64,000 bases of DNA from an uncultured Collinsella sp. (GTDB lineage Bacteria; Actinomycetota; Coriobacteriia; Coriobacteriales; Coriobacteriaceae): contig URKG01000001.1 in the NCBI GenBank assembly GCA_900548265.1, positions 62,001 to 126,000 on the forward strand, given 5' to 3'. This document shows positions 23,398-32,401 of this stretch, piece by piece. The notes beneath the pieces are model-generated. The model saw only the letters and a list, made by a program, of their open reading frames with translations. It made no database searches and was not told the origin of the DNA. The position numbers were made by a program, and so were the translations under genes. Each line of letters begins with the position of its first letter. The first letter of the stretch is position 1.

Positions 23398-23587
23398 CGT
23401 CGGCACCGCATGGATTCGAACCTCGGTCGAGGCGCGAGCGCGAAGCGGACGCGGAGCGTCCGTAGCGAGCGGGCGAGTCCGCCGGCAGGCGGGCGAAGCC
23501 GGTGCGGATCCGCGCAGCGGATACGCGGAATCCTATACGCCGCACCAATCGAACTTAAAGCCTCCGGCAACGGGGGCTTTTCTTTTA
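23398..23587. repeat. tRNA-tail repeat module, Arg copy 3 (complete)
   Basis: Inverted T-arm GGATTCGAACCT (23412-23423), the same hairpin series as copy 2 with loop GCA in the last one, and tail copy 23528-23587 repeating 23338-23397 with one difference in 60; offset 190 bp. Confidence 0.9.
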
Positions 23588-23620
23588 GGCGGACGCCGCA
23601 TGGATTCGAACCTCGGTCAA
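23588..23620. repeat. Remnant start of a further tRNA-tail module
   Basis: After the tail copy of the previous module the sequence again runs CGCATGGATTCGAACCTCGGT (inverted T-arm at 23602-23613) and then diverges into unrelated DNA. From here to 23720 I see only the upstream region of the next gene. Confidence 0.75.
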
Positions 23621-23720
23621 AGGGGACTATTTCTCATCGACTCGTGTAAGATTTCGAGTATGCGCCTCGGTGAGTCCGTGGCGCGCTCTTTCTTTAGACG
23701 ACCGATCAGGGTGATATTTC

Positions 23721-26162
23721 GTGGCAGAGCGTCCGACATACAAGCTCAGGTTTCTCGATCCCAAAAATCGCTTTCCGGCCATGCCCGAGCAGCCTGCGGG
23801 ACGCTCGTATGGCGTGGTTTGGAAGCTCTTTGGCGAGGACCCGCATGAATCATGCTATGTCGTCGAATTCGTCGGCAAAAGCCATGTGTCGCTTTTGGGC
23901 TACGTGAGCGTTTCGGGTGAGGTCTATAAGGTGGACCGTCCCGTTAACGAGATGTCGCTGCCCGACGATCCCGACATGCAACTGATTCTCGACGAGTCCG
24001 ATTCCAACATCGGTGAGATTGCGGTCAGGGGTGCCGATGGGACGATGCGCTCCCGGGCGCGAGTCATCGGCTCTCCCGAAGGAACCATGCGCGAACAATC
24101 CGATCGCGAGACGTGGAATTCGACGCGCAGCCTTCGCTACGGCGAGTTCATGGCCTCGATGTTCTTGCGTTACGTGATATTCGCCGATTCTGAAAACTCC
24201 ATCTCAAGCACGGCAAACGGTGACGGCCTCGACGAGGGCATGAAAAATGCCGTCGACAAGATCAAACTTGTAAAACTCCCCGAGCCGGTTGAGGTACTGC
24301 TGGGTTTTGATTCCACGCCGCTGCCCGATGCAATTGAAACGTTGCTCTACCGCATTGACCATACAGATAATCCAAGTGGCATTGAGCGCTATGCCGCCGC
24401 TTTGATGGGCGAAGTTAATCTGCTACGCCTGCGCACCATAGCGGCTAAAACCGAAATGAGCCTGGCGCGCATCGATCGCTCGAGGCTCTTCTATCTCAAT
24501 TTTGACCGTAGCCTGCTGGACCAGGACGAGATCGATACCCTGCTTGCCGTCGAGTGCCGCCTGAACCGCCTATCGGGCATCCTTGAGCGTATTGGAGCAG
24601 GGTTGGGCCCCGTTGCCTCGTCGCCAAGCTTTGAGGGCTGCTCGCTCTTCGACCTATGGCATATCAGCAAGACGACAAACGACGTTCCTCGCTTGCTCGA
24701 AACGCTGTCGAATGACAACCCGTGGGCCAAGCCGGGGACGGTTGCGTGCCAGCCGGGTGGAGAGTGGGACGTTCGCACCCGCTTTGCACGTATCGTAGAA
24801 GCGCTCAACGTGGTCACGCGGCTCGATTACACCTATCGAGCGAACGTCGCCGAGGGCATTATGCTGGTGCGATTTGGCCGCACGGTTGTCGATGCTATGC
24901 CGCGGCGCGAATACGATGCTCAAGATGACGCCTGGCGCGAGGTAGATGAGCCTAAGCGCGCAGCATGGGCCACCGAGCACGATGCGCGTATTGCGCTTAC
25001 ACTCGCGGCGGCTTGCTTTGCTTCGGGTGCTCGCATCACGCGCTGCTACGTGCAGATTGCGGCTCCCGACGGCGAGCAGGGCGAGCGCGTTGTTAAAACG
25101 TACTCCTTTGGCCGTGCGGCTTATCTGGCCGATTGCGTTTCTGTCGCCAAGGATCTTGAGAGCATGGATATGGACGACATGCCCTGCAAGCATTTGCTCG
25201 AGGCATATGAGGCAGATGCGCCGGACATGATTGAGCCTGCAGAGGTTCACGCCCGACCACGCGATGACCATCGTCCATTGCCGCCTGCGCTTCGCGATCT
25301 GCTGCTCGCTGATACGGCTGACGAGCTTGAGGTCATGGAGGAGGACAACGATCCGTATGTCGCCCGTGTCGTCGAGCTGCGCGAGCAATCCAAAGTTGAC
25401 CGAGCCGGTGCTTTCGAGGGCTTTTCTCGCCTTGTCGAGGAGCTGGAAGCCAAGTGTACTGTTGCTGAGCTTTTGGCGACGGGCCCAGTGCAGACCCAGT
25501 TCTGCGACAACCAGCTGGTGCGCATGGTGCTGCCGGTGATGGAGGAGGACCGTTCCGTGCGTATCCTTCGCGCTCCCGATGCGCTGTATTTTGCCCAGCA
25601 CGAGATTTGCAGCTTTTACGCCGAACAAGAGGACTTTGAGCGTGCGCTGCCCGAGGTGCGCCGTCTCTACGACTTGGCGCGCTCGTCCATGCAGTCTCAC
25701 TTTGCCCTGATTAACGTGCTAGCACGCCTGGAGCGTTATGACGAGATTATCGAGGTAGCGCGTCACGGCCTGCGCATTGCCAGCGACCGGCCTTCGATCG
25801 GTTACCTGTTCTATCGCCTGGCATTCGCCTACTGGAACTGCGACCAGCTCGAGCTGGCGCTGGCATGTTATCGCCTGGTGCCGCGCGGCGAGGAGTCGGG
25901 CGGCAGTGCGCAGGAGGAAATGCAGGGCCTTATGAACGAGATGGGCGTCATCAAACCGCCCACGTTTGAGGAGGCTGTCGAGACCATCCGCAAGGCAGGT
26001 CTTGAGCTGCCGCCGGTGCCCGCCGTGACCAATCAACTCGCGGATGCCGCCGTGCAACTCGTCGACAACGGCTTCTTTTTCTTGGCGCGCGGCTGCATCT
26101 ATCAAATGTGGCGCACCATGGGTAACGATGAGCTCGGCTCCCTCAACCGCTCGCTGGGGTAG
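23721..26162 (+). CDS. Large protein with C-terminal TPR-like repeats, function unknown
   Basis: 813 residues from GTG 23721; soluble, no signal peptide or membrane helix. N-terminal 1-120 includes short beta-rich segments (SYGVVWKLFGEDPHESCYVV). The middle is unclassified. Residues about 615-725 (ALYFAQHEICSFYAEQEDF, then ALPEVRRLYDLARSSMQSHF, then LALACYRLV) read as tetratricopeptide-type helices. The product may be a scaffold or regulator; there is no catalytic motif I recognise. It stands alone between the tRNA-Arg array and a 321-bp gap. Confidence 0.8.
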   Translation: MAERPTYKLRFLDPKNRFPAMPEQPAGRSYGVVWKLFGEDPHESCYVVEFVGKSHVSLLGYVSVSGEVYKVDRPVNEMSLPDDPDMQLILDESDSNIGEIAVRGADGTMRSRARVIGSPEGTMREQSDRETWNSTRSLRYGEFMASMFLRYVIFADSENSISSTANGDGLDEGMKNAVDKIKLVKLPEPVEVLLGFDSTPLPDAIETLLYRIDHTDNPSGIERYAAALMGEVNLLRLRTIAAKTEMSLARIDRSRLFYLNFDRSLLDQDEIDTLLAVECRLNRLSGILERIGAGLGPVASSPSFEGCSLFDLWHISKTTNDVPRLLETLSNDNPWAKPGTVACQPGGEWDVRTRFARIVEALNVVTRLDYTYRANVAEGIMLVRFGRTVVDAMPRREYDAQDDAWREVDEPKRAAWATEHDARIALTLAAACFASGARITRCYVQIAAPDGEQGERVVKTYSFGRAAYLADCVSVAKDLESMDMDDMPCKHLLEAYEADAPDMIEPAEVHARPRDDHRPLPPALRDLLLADTADELEVMEEDNDPYVARVVELREQSKVDRAGAFEGFSRLVEELEAKCTVAELLATGPVQTQFCDNQLVRMVLPVMEEDRSVRILRAPDALYFAQHEICSFYAEQEDFERALPEVRRLYDLARSSMQSHFALINVLARLERYDEIIEVARHGLRIASDRPSIGYLFYRLAFAYWNCDQLELALACYRLVPRGEESGGSAQEEMQGLMNEMGVIKPPTFEEAVETIRKAGLELPPVPAVTNQLADAAVQLVDNGFFFLARGCIYQMWRTMGNDELGSLNRSLG

Positions 26163-26410
26163 GGGCGGCATAGAAGGGCTGGACCGCGCTTGTCATCCCA
26201 TTTGCTCACCATGCCGACAAAACGAAGGGGCTACTGCTGCCGGCGTACCGGGAACATTTGCGTATAGATAAGGTATAACGAATTAAGTCGTAGCGAATTA
26301 AAGTACGAATTACTGTATCGAGCAGGTTGCCGACAAATTGAATGGAGCCATTTGTATTTGCTCAAGTGGGTGGCTCCAGCAGGACCGGTAAGGTCAAAAG
26401 CGGCTAGGTC
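26163..26410. other. AT-richer gap without a recognisable gene
   Basis: This part of the 321-bp gap is AT-richer than its surroundings. It has three CGAATTA motifs between 26279 and 26312 and one inverted repeat TGGAGCCA/TGGCTCCA (26343-26350 with 26371-26378). I see no coding frame worth calling. Confidence 0.5.
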
Positions 26411-26465
26411 TGCTAAACCTGTTAAACTCTGCTAAAGTTGCTAAACTTTGTTAAAGTTGTTAAAA
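26411..26465 (+). promoter_or_regulatory. Six iteron-like direct repeats upstream of the AAA ATPase
   Basis: The 8-mer TGYTAAAS occurs at 26411, 26420, 26430, 26439, 26449 and (as TGTTAAAA) 26458, spaced alternately 9 and 10 bp. The array ends 9 nt before the AGAGGAGG ribosome site of the next gene, so a bound protein would control its transcription or translation. Function is inference. Confidence 0.65.
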
Positions 26466-26483
26466 CTAGCAGAGGAGGGTCGA

Positions 26484-27566
26484 ATGTCGAAAGCCATTAA
26501 TCCCTTTAAGCCAACGGCGGGCATGAATCCGCCTGAGCTTATCGGACGTGACGCTGTTTTGGATGATTTTGCCGAGGCCCTTGAGAATGGTCCTGGTGCT
26601 CCCGATCGACTCATGCGCATCTCGGGCGTCCGAGGCACAGGTAAAACGGTGCTTCTCAATGCATTGGGTGATCTTGCGCGAAAAAAAGGATTCGAGGTTG
26701 TTGACGTCGCCTCGAATGCCGGTTTTTGCAGTAGAATCCTCGAGGCTCTACAGCGAAATGTTCGTCTTGAGTCAATGTCGATTTCCCCATCAATTCTAGG
26801 AGTCAGCCTTGGCTCCGTTGAGGTATCGAAGTCGGCATCTCATCTGGGCGAGGCAATGTACGATGCCGCGAAGCGCGGAGGTCTGCTCATTACGCTCGAC
26901 GAGATTCAGGATGCCTCAACTGAGGAAATGCGCGAGCTGGGCAATGAGATGCAGCTTTTGATTCGCCAAGGGGCGAATGTCGCTTTTTCATTCGCCGGCT
27001 TGCCAACATCGGTGGATGGCGTGGTGGTTGATGATACCCTTACCTTCCTTCAGCGGGCAAAACATATCGAACTCACTCGTCTCTCCGATTTTGAAGTCGG
27101 TGGATCGCTTGAGGATACAATGAGACGAGCGGGCAAGGAGCTCGATGAAGACGCCGCTGAGCTATTAACAAAGGCTTCAGCAGGCTATCCCTTTATGGTC
27201 CAGTTGGTCGGATATTACGCTTGGCAGGTTGCTGCGCGCAGCGGGGCGGAGAGCGTGAACGAAGGGTCCGCGCGTAAAGGTATCCAAGCGGCTCTTGATA
27301 GCTTTAATGCTATGGTGATTGCCCCGGCGCTGCGCAGGGTTTCAGAGCGACAGTTTCAGTATCTCGCGGCAATGGCTCAATGCGAGGGCGATGAGATTGC
27401 CAACGGTGATATCGCCAAGAAGATGGGGTTGCCGGCGAACAAGGTCGGCTCGTATCGTAAACGTCTCATCGATGCGGGGTTGATTGAGCCTGCGGGCTAT
27501 GGCTGTGTTTCGTTTGCAATTCCGTATATGCGCGACTATTTGTTGGAGGCGGTGCGGGAAAGGTAA
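26484..27566 (+). CDS. AAA-type ATPase with C-terminal winged helix
   Basis: 360 residues from ATG 26484 (AGGAGGG 4 nt upstream). N-terminal NPFKPTAGMNPPELIGRD, Walker A GVRGTGKTVLL (about 48-58), Walker B LLITLDEIQD (about 134-143), a sensor-like SFAGLP segment, then a lid domain with YPFMVQLVGYYAW. The C-terminal winged helix runs from about 290 to 350 (EIANGDIAKKMGLPANKVGS and YRKRLIDAGLIEPAGYG). This is the layout of the archaeal-type/ORC-like orphan ATPases often found on mobile or accessory DNA. Role unknown. It sits next to tRNA-Ser with an AT-rich upstream region. Confidence 0.85.
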   Translation: MSKAINPFKPTAGMNPPELIGRDAVLDDFAEALENGPGAPDRLMRISGVRGTGKTVLLNALGDLARKKGFEVVDVASNAGFCSRILEALQRNVRLESMSISPSILGVSLGSVEVSKSASHLGEAMYDAAKRGGLLITLDEIQDASTEEMRELGNEMQLLIRQGANVAFSFAGLPTSVDGVVVDDTLTFLQRAKHIELTRLSDFEVGGSLEDTMRRAGKELDEDAAELLTKASAGYPFMVQLVGYYAWQVAARSGAESVNEGSARKGIQAALDSFNAMVIAPALRRVSERQFQYLAAMAQCEGDEIANGDIAKKMGLPANKVGSYRKRLIDAGLIEPAGYGCVSFAIPYMRDYLLEAVRER

Positions 27567-27591
27567 AAATGGAATCGCTCCAAATTCCCTC

Positions 27592-27620
27592 TTGCCCATC
27601 CTCGACTGTTTGGTTACTAT
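27592..27620 (+). promoter_or_regulatory. Promoter of tRNA-Ser
   Basis: -35 TTGCCC (27592-27597), 17-nt spacer, -10 TACTAT (27615-27620). Confidence 0.65.
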
Positions 27621-27634
27621 AGAACGGCTGTTAC

Positions 27635-27722
27635 GGAGAGCTGACCGAGAGGCCGAAGGTGCTCGCCTGCTAAGCGAGTATGCCCCAAAAGGGCATCTGG
27701 GGTTCGAATCCCCAGCTCTCCG
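27635..27722 (+). tRNA. tRNA-Ser (GCT)
   Basis: 88-nt class II tRNA. Acceptor GGAGAGC/GCTCTCC, anticodon GCT at 27669-27671 with stem CTCGC/GCGAG, variable arm TGCCCCAAAAGGGCA, T-arm CTGGGGTTCGAATCCCCAG. Discriminator G then encoded CCA (27723-27725). Confidence 0.96.
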
Positions 27723-27739
27723 CCAGTTTAACTTTAAAG

Positions 27740-27766
27740 AAGGGTCCCATCGGGGGCCCTTTTTTA
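27740..27766 (+). terminator. tRNA-Ser terminator
   Basis: AAGGGTCCC / GGGGGCCCTT hairpin with a short loop, then T6. Confidence 0.85.
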
Positions 27767-27782
27767 TTATCGAGAAAGGGCG

Positions 27783-27798
27783 CTGGGGATTCGAACCC
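27783..27798. repeat. Inverted T-arm after tRNA-Ser (partial tRNA-tail module)
   Basis: CTGGGGATTCGAACCC is the 16-nt exact inverse of tRNA-Ser bases 27700-27715. No hairpin series or tail copy follows; the dacA terminator begins 3 nt later. Confidence 0.8.
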
Positions 27799-27800
27799 TC

Positions 27801-27835
27801 AAAAAAAAGGAGGCATCCTTTCGGACACCTCCTTT
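27801..27835 (-). terminator. Terminator of dacA
   Basis: Read on the minus strand: AAAGGAGG...CCTCCTTT hairpin (27828-27835 with 27806-27813), tip GAAA, then a run of eight T. It lies 24 bp past the dacA stop. Confidence 0.85.
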
Positions 27836-27859
27836 CAGCGAGTGTATTGTTCTTCGACC

Positions 27860-29200
27860 TTACACCTCGGGTGCCTTGGCTACGGTCTCGCTCTCGGCTG
27901 TGAGCGGGCGGTTGTCGATGCGGCGGCCCAGGCGGTCGAGCTTCACAAGGAGCCACTCAATGGGATTCGGCCCTGCCCCTTCCTCGTCGGCAACCAGGTC
28001 CATGACGGCGATCTTGGTGCCGTCCTGCTTGAGCGTAACGCTGCCCACCTTGTCGCCCACATGCACCGTGCCCGAAAGATCGTCGTAGCTAACCTTTTCG
28101 GTCACCTCGCCGGCAAGAGAAAACACGGTCGCTTGCGCCGTGGGATCGGCGAGCGTGGCGTCGATTGTCTTATCCGTCCAGTCGGTTTGACTAATGCGCG
28201 CCATAAGCGGGCTGCCGTTGGCGGTCTTTTCTTGCGTGTTGGCGATTGCGACCGTCACCTTGTGGTCGTAGTACCAGTTGGCAAGGGTGGCGGTATCGGT
28301 AAAGCGCTGATCGGTGGTGGTGGAGTTCAAAATAACGGTGTAGATCTCGTCGCCGTCGCGGTTGTAGGCGCTCGTAAAGCAATAGCCCGCGTCGTCGGTG
28401 GTGCCGGTCTTGCCGCCGATGTTGCCATCTTGGCCCAGCAAATAGTTATGCGTGTCCATGGAATGCGAATGGTCGGTGCCGTCGGCGCCCGTGACCTCGA
28501 TCCAGGAATCCTCGCTCGCTACGACCTCGCGGATCGTGTCGTTTTTCATGGCCTCCTGCATCATCAGCGCTACGTCGTGTGCGGTTGAGTGCATATCGCC
28601 AGCCCACTCATCAAAGTCCAGACCATGCGGGTTTTCAAAAAGCGTACCGGTGCAGCCGAGCTTCTTAGCGCGCTCGTTCATGGCCTTCACAAAGGTGGCC
28701 TCGGCGTCTTTGGTCTTAGGGTCGATTTTCTTGCCCACATATTCGGCGAGCACGATGGCGGCGTCGTTGCCCGAGGGAATCATCAGGCCGCGCAGTGCCT
28801 GCTCCACGGTAAGCTCGTCGCCTTCGAGCAAGCCGGCGGTCGAATTACCCACAGTGGCTGCGGCGTTGCTCACCGTGACCTTCTCGTCCATCTTGCAATT
28901 CTCGACGGTTAGGATTGCGGTCATGACCTTGGTGATCGAGGCGATTTTGACCTGCTCATCGGCGCCGCGCCCATAGTAGACGGTGCCGTCTTTGCCCATG
29001 ACGAGGTCATTGGTCGCATCGATATCGGGCAGGTTTTCGGCCGTGATGCCGCGCGCATCGGCGGTTTTGCCGCAAACATTGTCGGTCGTGAGCACTTGGG
29101 CGCCGGCGACGGTGGGCGCGCCAGCGGCAAGGGCGATAGCGCAGACAAAGCCGGCGGCAAGCTGGGCTGAGCGCTTTGCAAAAGAGGTGAGGGACTTCAC
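27860..29200 (-). CDS. dacA: D-alanyl-D-alanine carboxypeptidase (S11 family)
   Basis: 446 residues from GTG 29200, chosen because it gives a proper signal peptide (basic start, hydrophobic GFVCAIALAAGAP, then AGA-Q); the frame is open another 37 codons upstream without signal features. Catalytic motifs: SITK (Ser88, Lys91), SGN (143-145) and KTGT (264-267), the low-molecular-weight penicillin-binding protein set that trims the terminal D-Ala of peptidoglycan stems. The C-terminal beta domain follows, but the hydrophobic anchor usual for PBP5 is weak (WLLVKLDRLGRRI). It is divergent from a VanRS-like system. Confidence 0.92.
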   Translation of the reverse strand: MKSLTSFAKRSAQLAAGFVCAIALAAGAPTVAGAQVLTTDNVCGKTADARGITAENLPDIDATNDLVMGKDGTVYYGRGADEQVKIASITKVMTAILTVENCKMDEKVTVSNAAATVGNSTAGLLEGDELTVEQALRGLMIPSGNDAAIVLAEYVGKKIDPKTKDAEATFVKAMNERAKKLGCTGTLFENPHGLDFDEWAGDMHSTAHDVALMMQEAMKNDTIREVVASEDSWIEVTGADGTDHSHSMDTHNYLLGQDGNIGGKTGTTDDAGYCFTSAYNRDGDEIYTVILNSTTTDQRFTDTATLANWYYDHKVTVAIANTQEKTANGSPLMARISQTDWTDKTIDATLADPTAQATVFSLAGEVTEKVSYDDLSGTVHVGDKVGSVTLKQDGTKIAVMDLVADEEGAGPNPIEWLLVKLDRLGRRIDNRPLTAESETVAKAPEV

Positions 29201-29397
29201 GGATTTCGCTTTCGACGGGATGGTCTCTTCTGGAACTAGAGTATATCGTTTGCCGGCGTCGGCGATCATCGCGTGCGCGCTTGGCCCACATCCGCACCCG
29301 AACGGGCACAAGGGTGCTTAAGGCCGACTTAATCACCCACGCTTGTTGTGTGTGGCGTGCGTCGCCTCAGGCATAATGGAGCGCGAGAGGAGCACGC

Positions 29398-30093
29398 ATG
29401 AACGAGCGCATTTTGGTAGCTGATGACGAGAAGGCCATCGCCGACTTGGTTGGCATCTACCTTACAAAAGAGGGCTTTGATGTCCAGATTGCCTATAGCG
29501 GGGCCGATGCTGCCAAGGCGATTTTGGAGCAGGAGTTCGATCTGGCGCTGCTTGATGTCATGCTGCCCGATATCGATGGGTTTGAGCTGCTGCGTACGAT
29601 CCGTTCCAGCCATACCTATCCCGTGATCATGCTGACGGCGCGCGATGCCCAGCAAGACAAGATCGGGGGCCTTTCGCTTGGCGCGGACGATTACGTGGTT
29701 AAGCCGTTCCGTCCGCTGGAGCTCATCGCGCGCGTACACGCTCAGCTTCGCCGCTACACCAGCTACGGTAGCCGTGCACAGGCGGCCGAGTTGCCGACCA
29801 TTCAGCTCGACGGCCTGGAGATCAACCGCGATGCTCGTTCCGTGACAGTGGACGGTTCACCGGTTCGCCTCACGCCCACCGAGTATTCAATCTTGCTGTA
29901 TCTGGTCGAGCATCGCGGCAGCGTGGTGGCCGTGGAGGACCTGTTCCGCGCGGTGTGGAGCGAGGATTTTATGCCCGGCTCCAACAATACGGTGATGGTG
30001 CACATTCGCCACTTGCGCGAAAAAATCGGCGACGACGCACAAAAGCCACGCTTTATCAAAAACGTCTGGGGCGTCGGCTACATCATCGAATAA
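29398..30093 (+). CDS. OmpR/VanR-type response regulator
   Basis: 231 residues. Receiver domain with ILVADDEKAI, phospho-acceptor Asp in LALLDVMLPD, and MLTARDAQQDKIGGLSLGAD. The winged-helix output domain has VRLTPTEYSILLYLVEHRG and FIKNVWGVGYIIE. It resembles VanR. AGAGGAGC lies 6 nt before the ATG. The gene is divergent from dacA, with about 200 bp between their starts, so it may control that carboxypeptidase (inference). Confidence 0.93.
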   Translation: MNERILVADDEKAIADLVGIYLTKEGFDVQIAYSGADAAKAILEQEFDLALLDVMLPDIDGFELLRTIRSSHTYPVIMLTARDAQQDKIGGLSLGADDYVVKPFRPLELIARVHAQLRRYTSYGSRAQAAELPTIQLDGLEINRDARSVTVDGSPVRLTPTEYSILLYLVEHRGSVVAVEDLFRAVWSEDFMPGSNNTVMVHIRHLREKIGDDAQKPRFIKNVWGVGYIIE

Positions 30094-30119
30094 CGCTTTT
30101 CGCTTGTGAGGATCTTGAT

Positions 30120-31358
30120 ATGACAAAAGACGATAGGCAAGCGTTCGAGGTGCCCGATCGGCTCTTTGAATACGTGAGGTCGGTCGTCGACAACCGTGCG
30201 CTTGCAACGGTGCTGCTCTTTTTGCTGAGCCTGCTGCTGATTGGCATCGACAACATCGCCGGAATCTTGACGGTGCTGCTTGCCGGCTTTTTGCTGATCG
30301 ATCGATTTGAGATCGTGCGCCGCTGCATGGTGATTGGCGGCGCCGCGTGGGCCATGACGTTGGCGATTGGCGCCATGGCGCTCGGCGGCATCGAAGGGCC
30401 GGTGCTGTTCGATGCCGGCTTTGTATTCAACATGCTTGGCTTTGTGCTGGCGCTTGCCGCGTGCGTGCTGTTCTTGTGTGGCCGCGCCCTGTACTACCAG
30501 GGCTACGAACAGGGCGAGCAGCATGCCGATTGTGTGCTGGCCGCTCGTATTCAAGATCGCCTGATCGATCACCCCGACACCTGGGACAACATCGACGGCG
30601 ACTTCTTGGAGGTCGAGGGCGCCCTTAACCGCGTGCGTGACCGTGAGCGCAAGGTGCAACAGGCCTTGCGTGACGAGTCGCATCGCAAGGACGATCTGGT
30701 CACGTACTTGGCACATGACCTGCGCACCCCGCTTGCCAGTGTGGTGGGCTATCTTTCGCTGCTGCAGGAAGCGCCCGACCTGCCGGTTGAGCAGCGCGCG
30801 TACTTTACGGGCGTGGCACTCGACAAGGCCCACCGACTCGACGCGCTTATTGAGGAGTTCTTTGATATCACACGCTTCGACTTCCACGATATTGTGCTCA
30901 CGCGCGGCTACGTCGACCTGGGATTGCTGCTGGCGCAGGTGGCCGATGAGTTCTATCCCATTCTCAACGAGCAGCACAAAGATGTCCAAGTTGATGTGCG
31001 TGAGGACCTGACGGTGCTCGTGGATGGCGACAAGATGGCTCGCGTGTTCAACAACATCATGAAAAACGCCATCGCCTATAGCTACGAAGGATCGACCATC
31101 ACGATTGAGGCTAGGCGCCAAGATGACGGTGGCGTGCGAATTCGCTTTATCAATCAGGGTGATCCGATACCGGCGGCCAAGCTCAAGGTGATCTTTGAGA
31201 AGTTCTATCGCCTGGACGCGGCACGTGCGACCAATCGCGGTGGCGCCGGCCTGGGTCTTGCCATCGCCAAGGAGATTGTCGCGGCACACAGCGGCACCAT
31301 TGCATGCGAATCGACGCCCGAGCACACGGTGTTTACCATTGCACTGCCCGCTGCATAA
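30120..31358 (+). CDS. VanS-like sensor histidine kinase
   Basis: 412 residues from ATG 30120. Four closely spaced membrane segments fill about 27-130, with almost no external loop, so it probably senses within the membrane or cytoplasm. HisKA follows with His near 199 in LAHDLRTPLASVVGYLSLLQ. The ATPase domain has an N box (NNIMKNAIAYS), EKFYRLD and GGAGLGLAIAKEIV. It is partner of the regulator 26 nt upstream. Confidence 0.92.
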   Translation: MTKDDRQAFEVPDRLFEYVRSVVDNRALATVLLFLLSLLLIGIDNIAGILTVLLAGFLLIDRFEIVRRCMVIGGAAWAMTLAIGAMALGGIEGPVLFDAGFVFNMLGFVLALAACVLFLCGRALYYQGYEQGEQHADCVLAARIQDRLIDHPDTWDNIDGDFLEVEGALNRVRDRERKVQQALRDESHRKDDLVTYLAHDLRTPLASVVGYLSLLQEAPDLPVEQRAYFTGVALDKAHRLDALIEEFFDITRFDFHDIVLTRGYVDLGLLLAQVADEFYPILNEQHKDVQVDVREDLTVLVDGDKMARVFNNIMKNAIAYSYEGSTITIEARRQDDGGVRIRFINQGDPIPAAKLKVIFEKFYRLDAARATNRGGAGLGLAIAKEIVAAHSGTIACESTPEHTVFTIALPAA

Positions 31359-31419
31359 CCAGCGTGCCCTTACAAACACTTGACAATGCGCTCACGTGCG
31401 TATGAGCCGCGATTTCTAC

Positions 31420-31447
31420 TATCGATACTGCTGAATTGATATCGATA
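31420..31447 (+). promoter_or_regulatory. Paired TATCGATA palindromes upstream of pstB
   Basis: TATCGATA at 31420-31427 and again at 31440-31447, start to start 20 bp (two helical turns), directly before the ribosome site. A possible -35 TTGACA lies at 31380-31385. An operator role is inference. Confidence 0.5.
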
Positions 31448-31461
31448 TGGAGGTATGCGGT

Positions 31462-32337
<876 letters not shown>

Positions 32338-32401
32338 TACCATCTAATACAGGCACCTTTAGGGTTAAGATGCGGTCATGTCGGCCGCAAAGGGGTTCAA
32401 C

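Noticed and set aside
22784..23548. 254-codon minus-strand frame across the tRNA-Arg copies
   Set aside because: Its repeated peptide (YRIRTYDVLIRSQTLYPAEV) is the antisense translation of tRNA-Arg, a well-known spurious ORF. The tRNA genes explain the sequence.
11591..23620. CRISPR array
   Set aside because: The repeats are 120-190 bp units tied to tRNA genes, not short repeats with unique spacers; no cas genes are present anywhere in the window.
22810..23649. Plus-strand frames running through the tRNA-Arg genes and modules
   Set aside because: They translate tRNA and hairpin repeats; they have no ribosome sites and repeat the same peptide by DNA duplication only.
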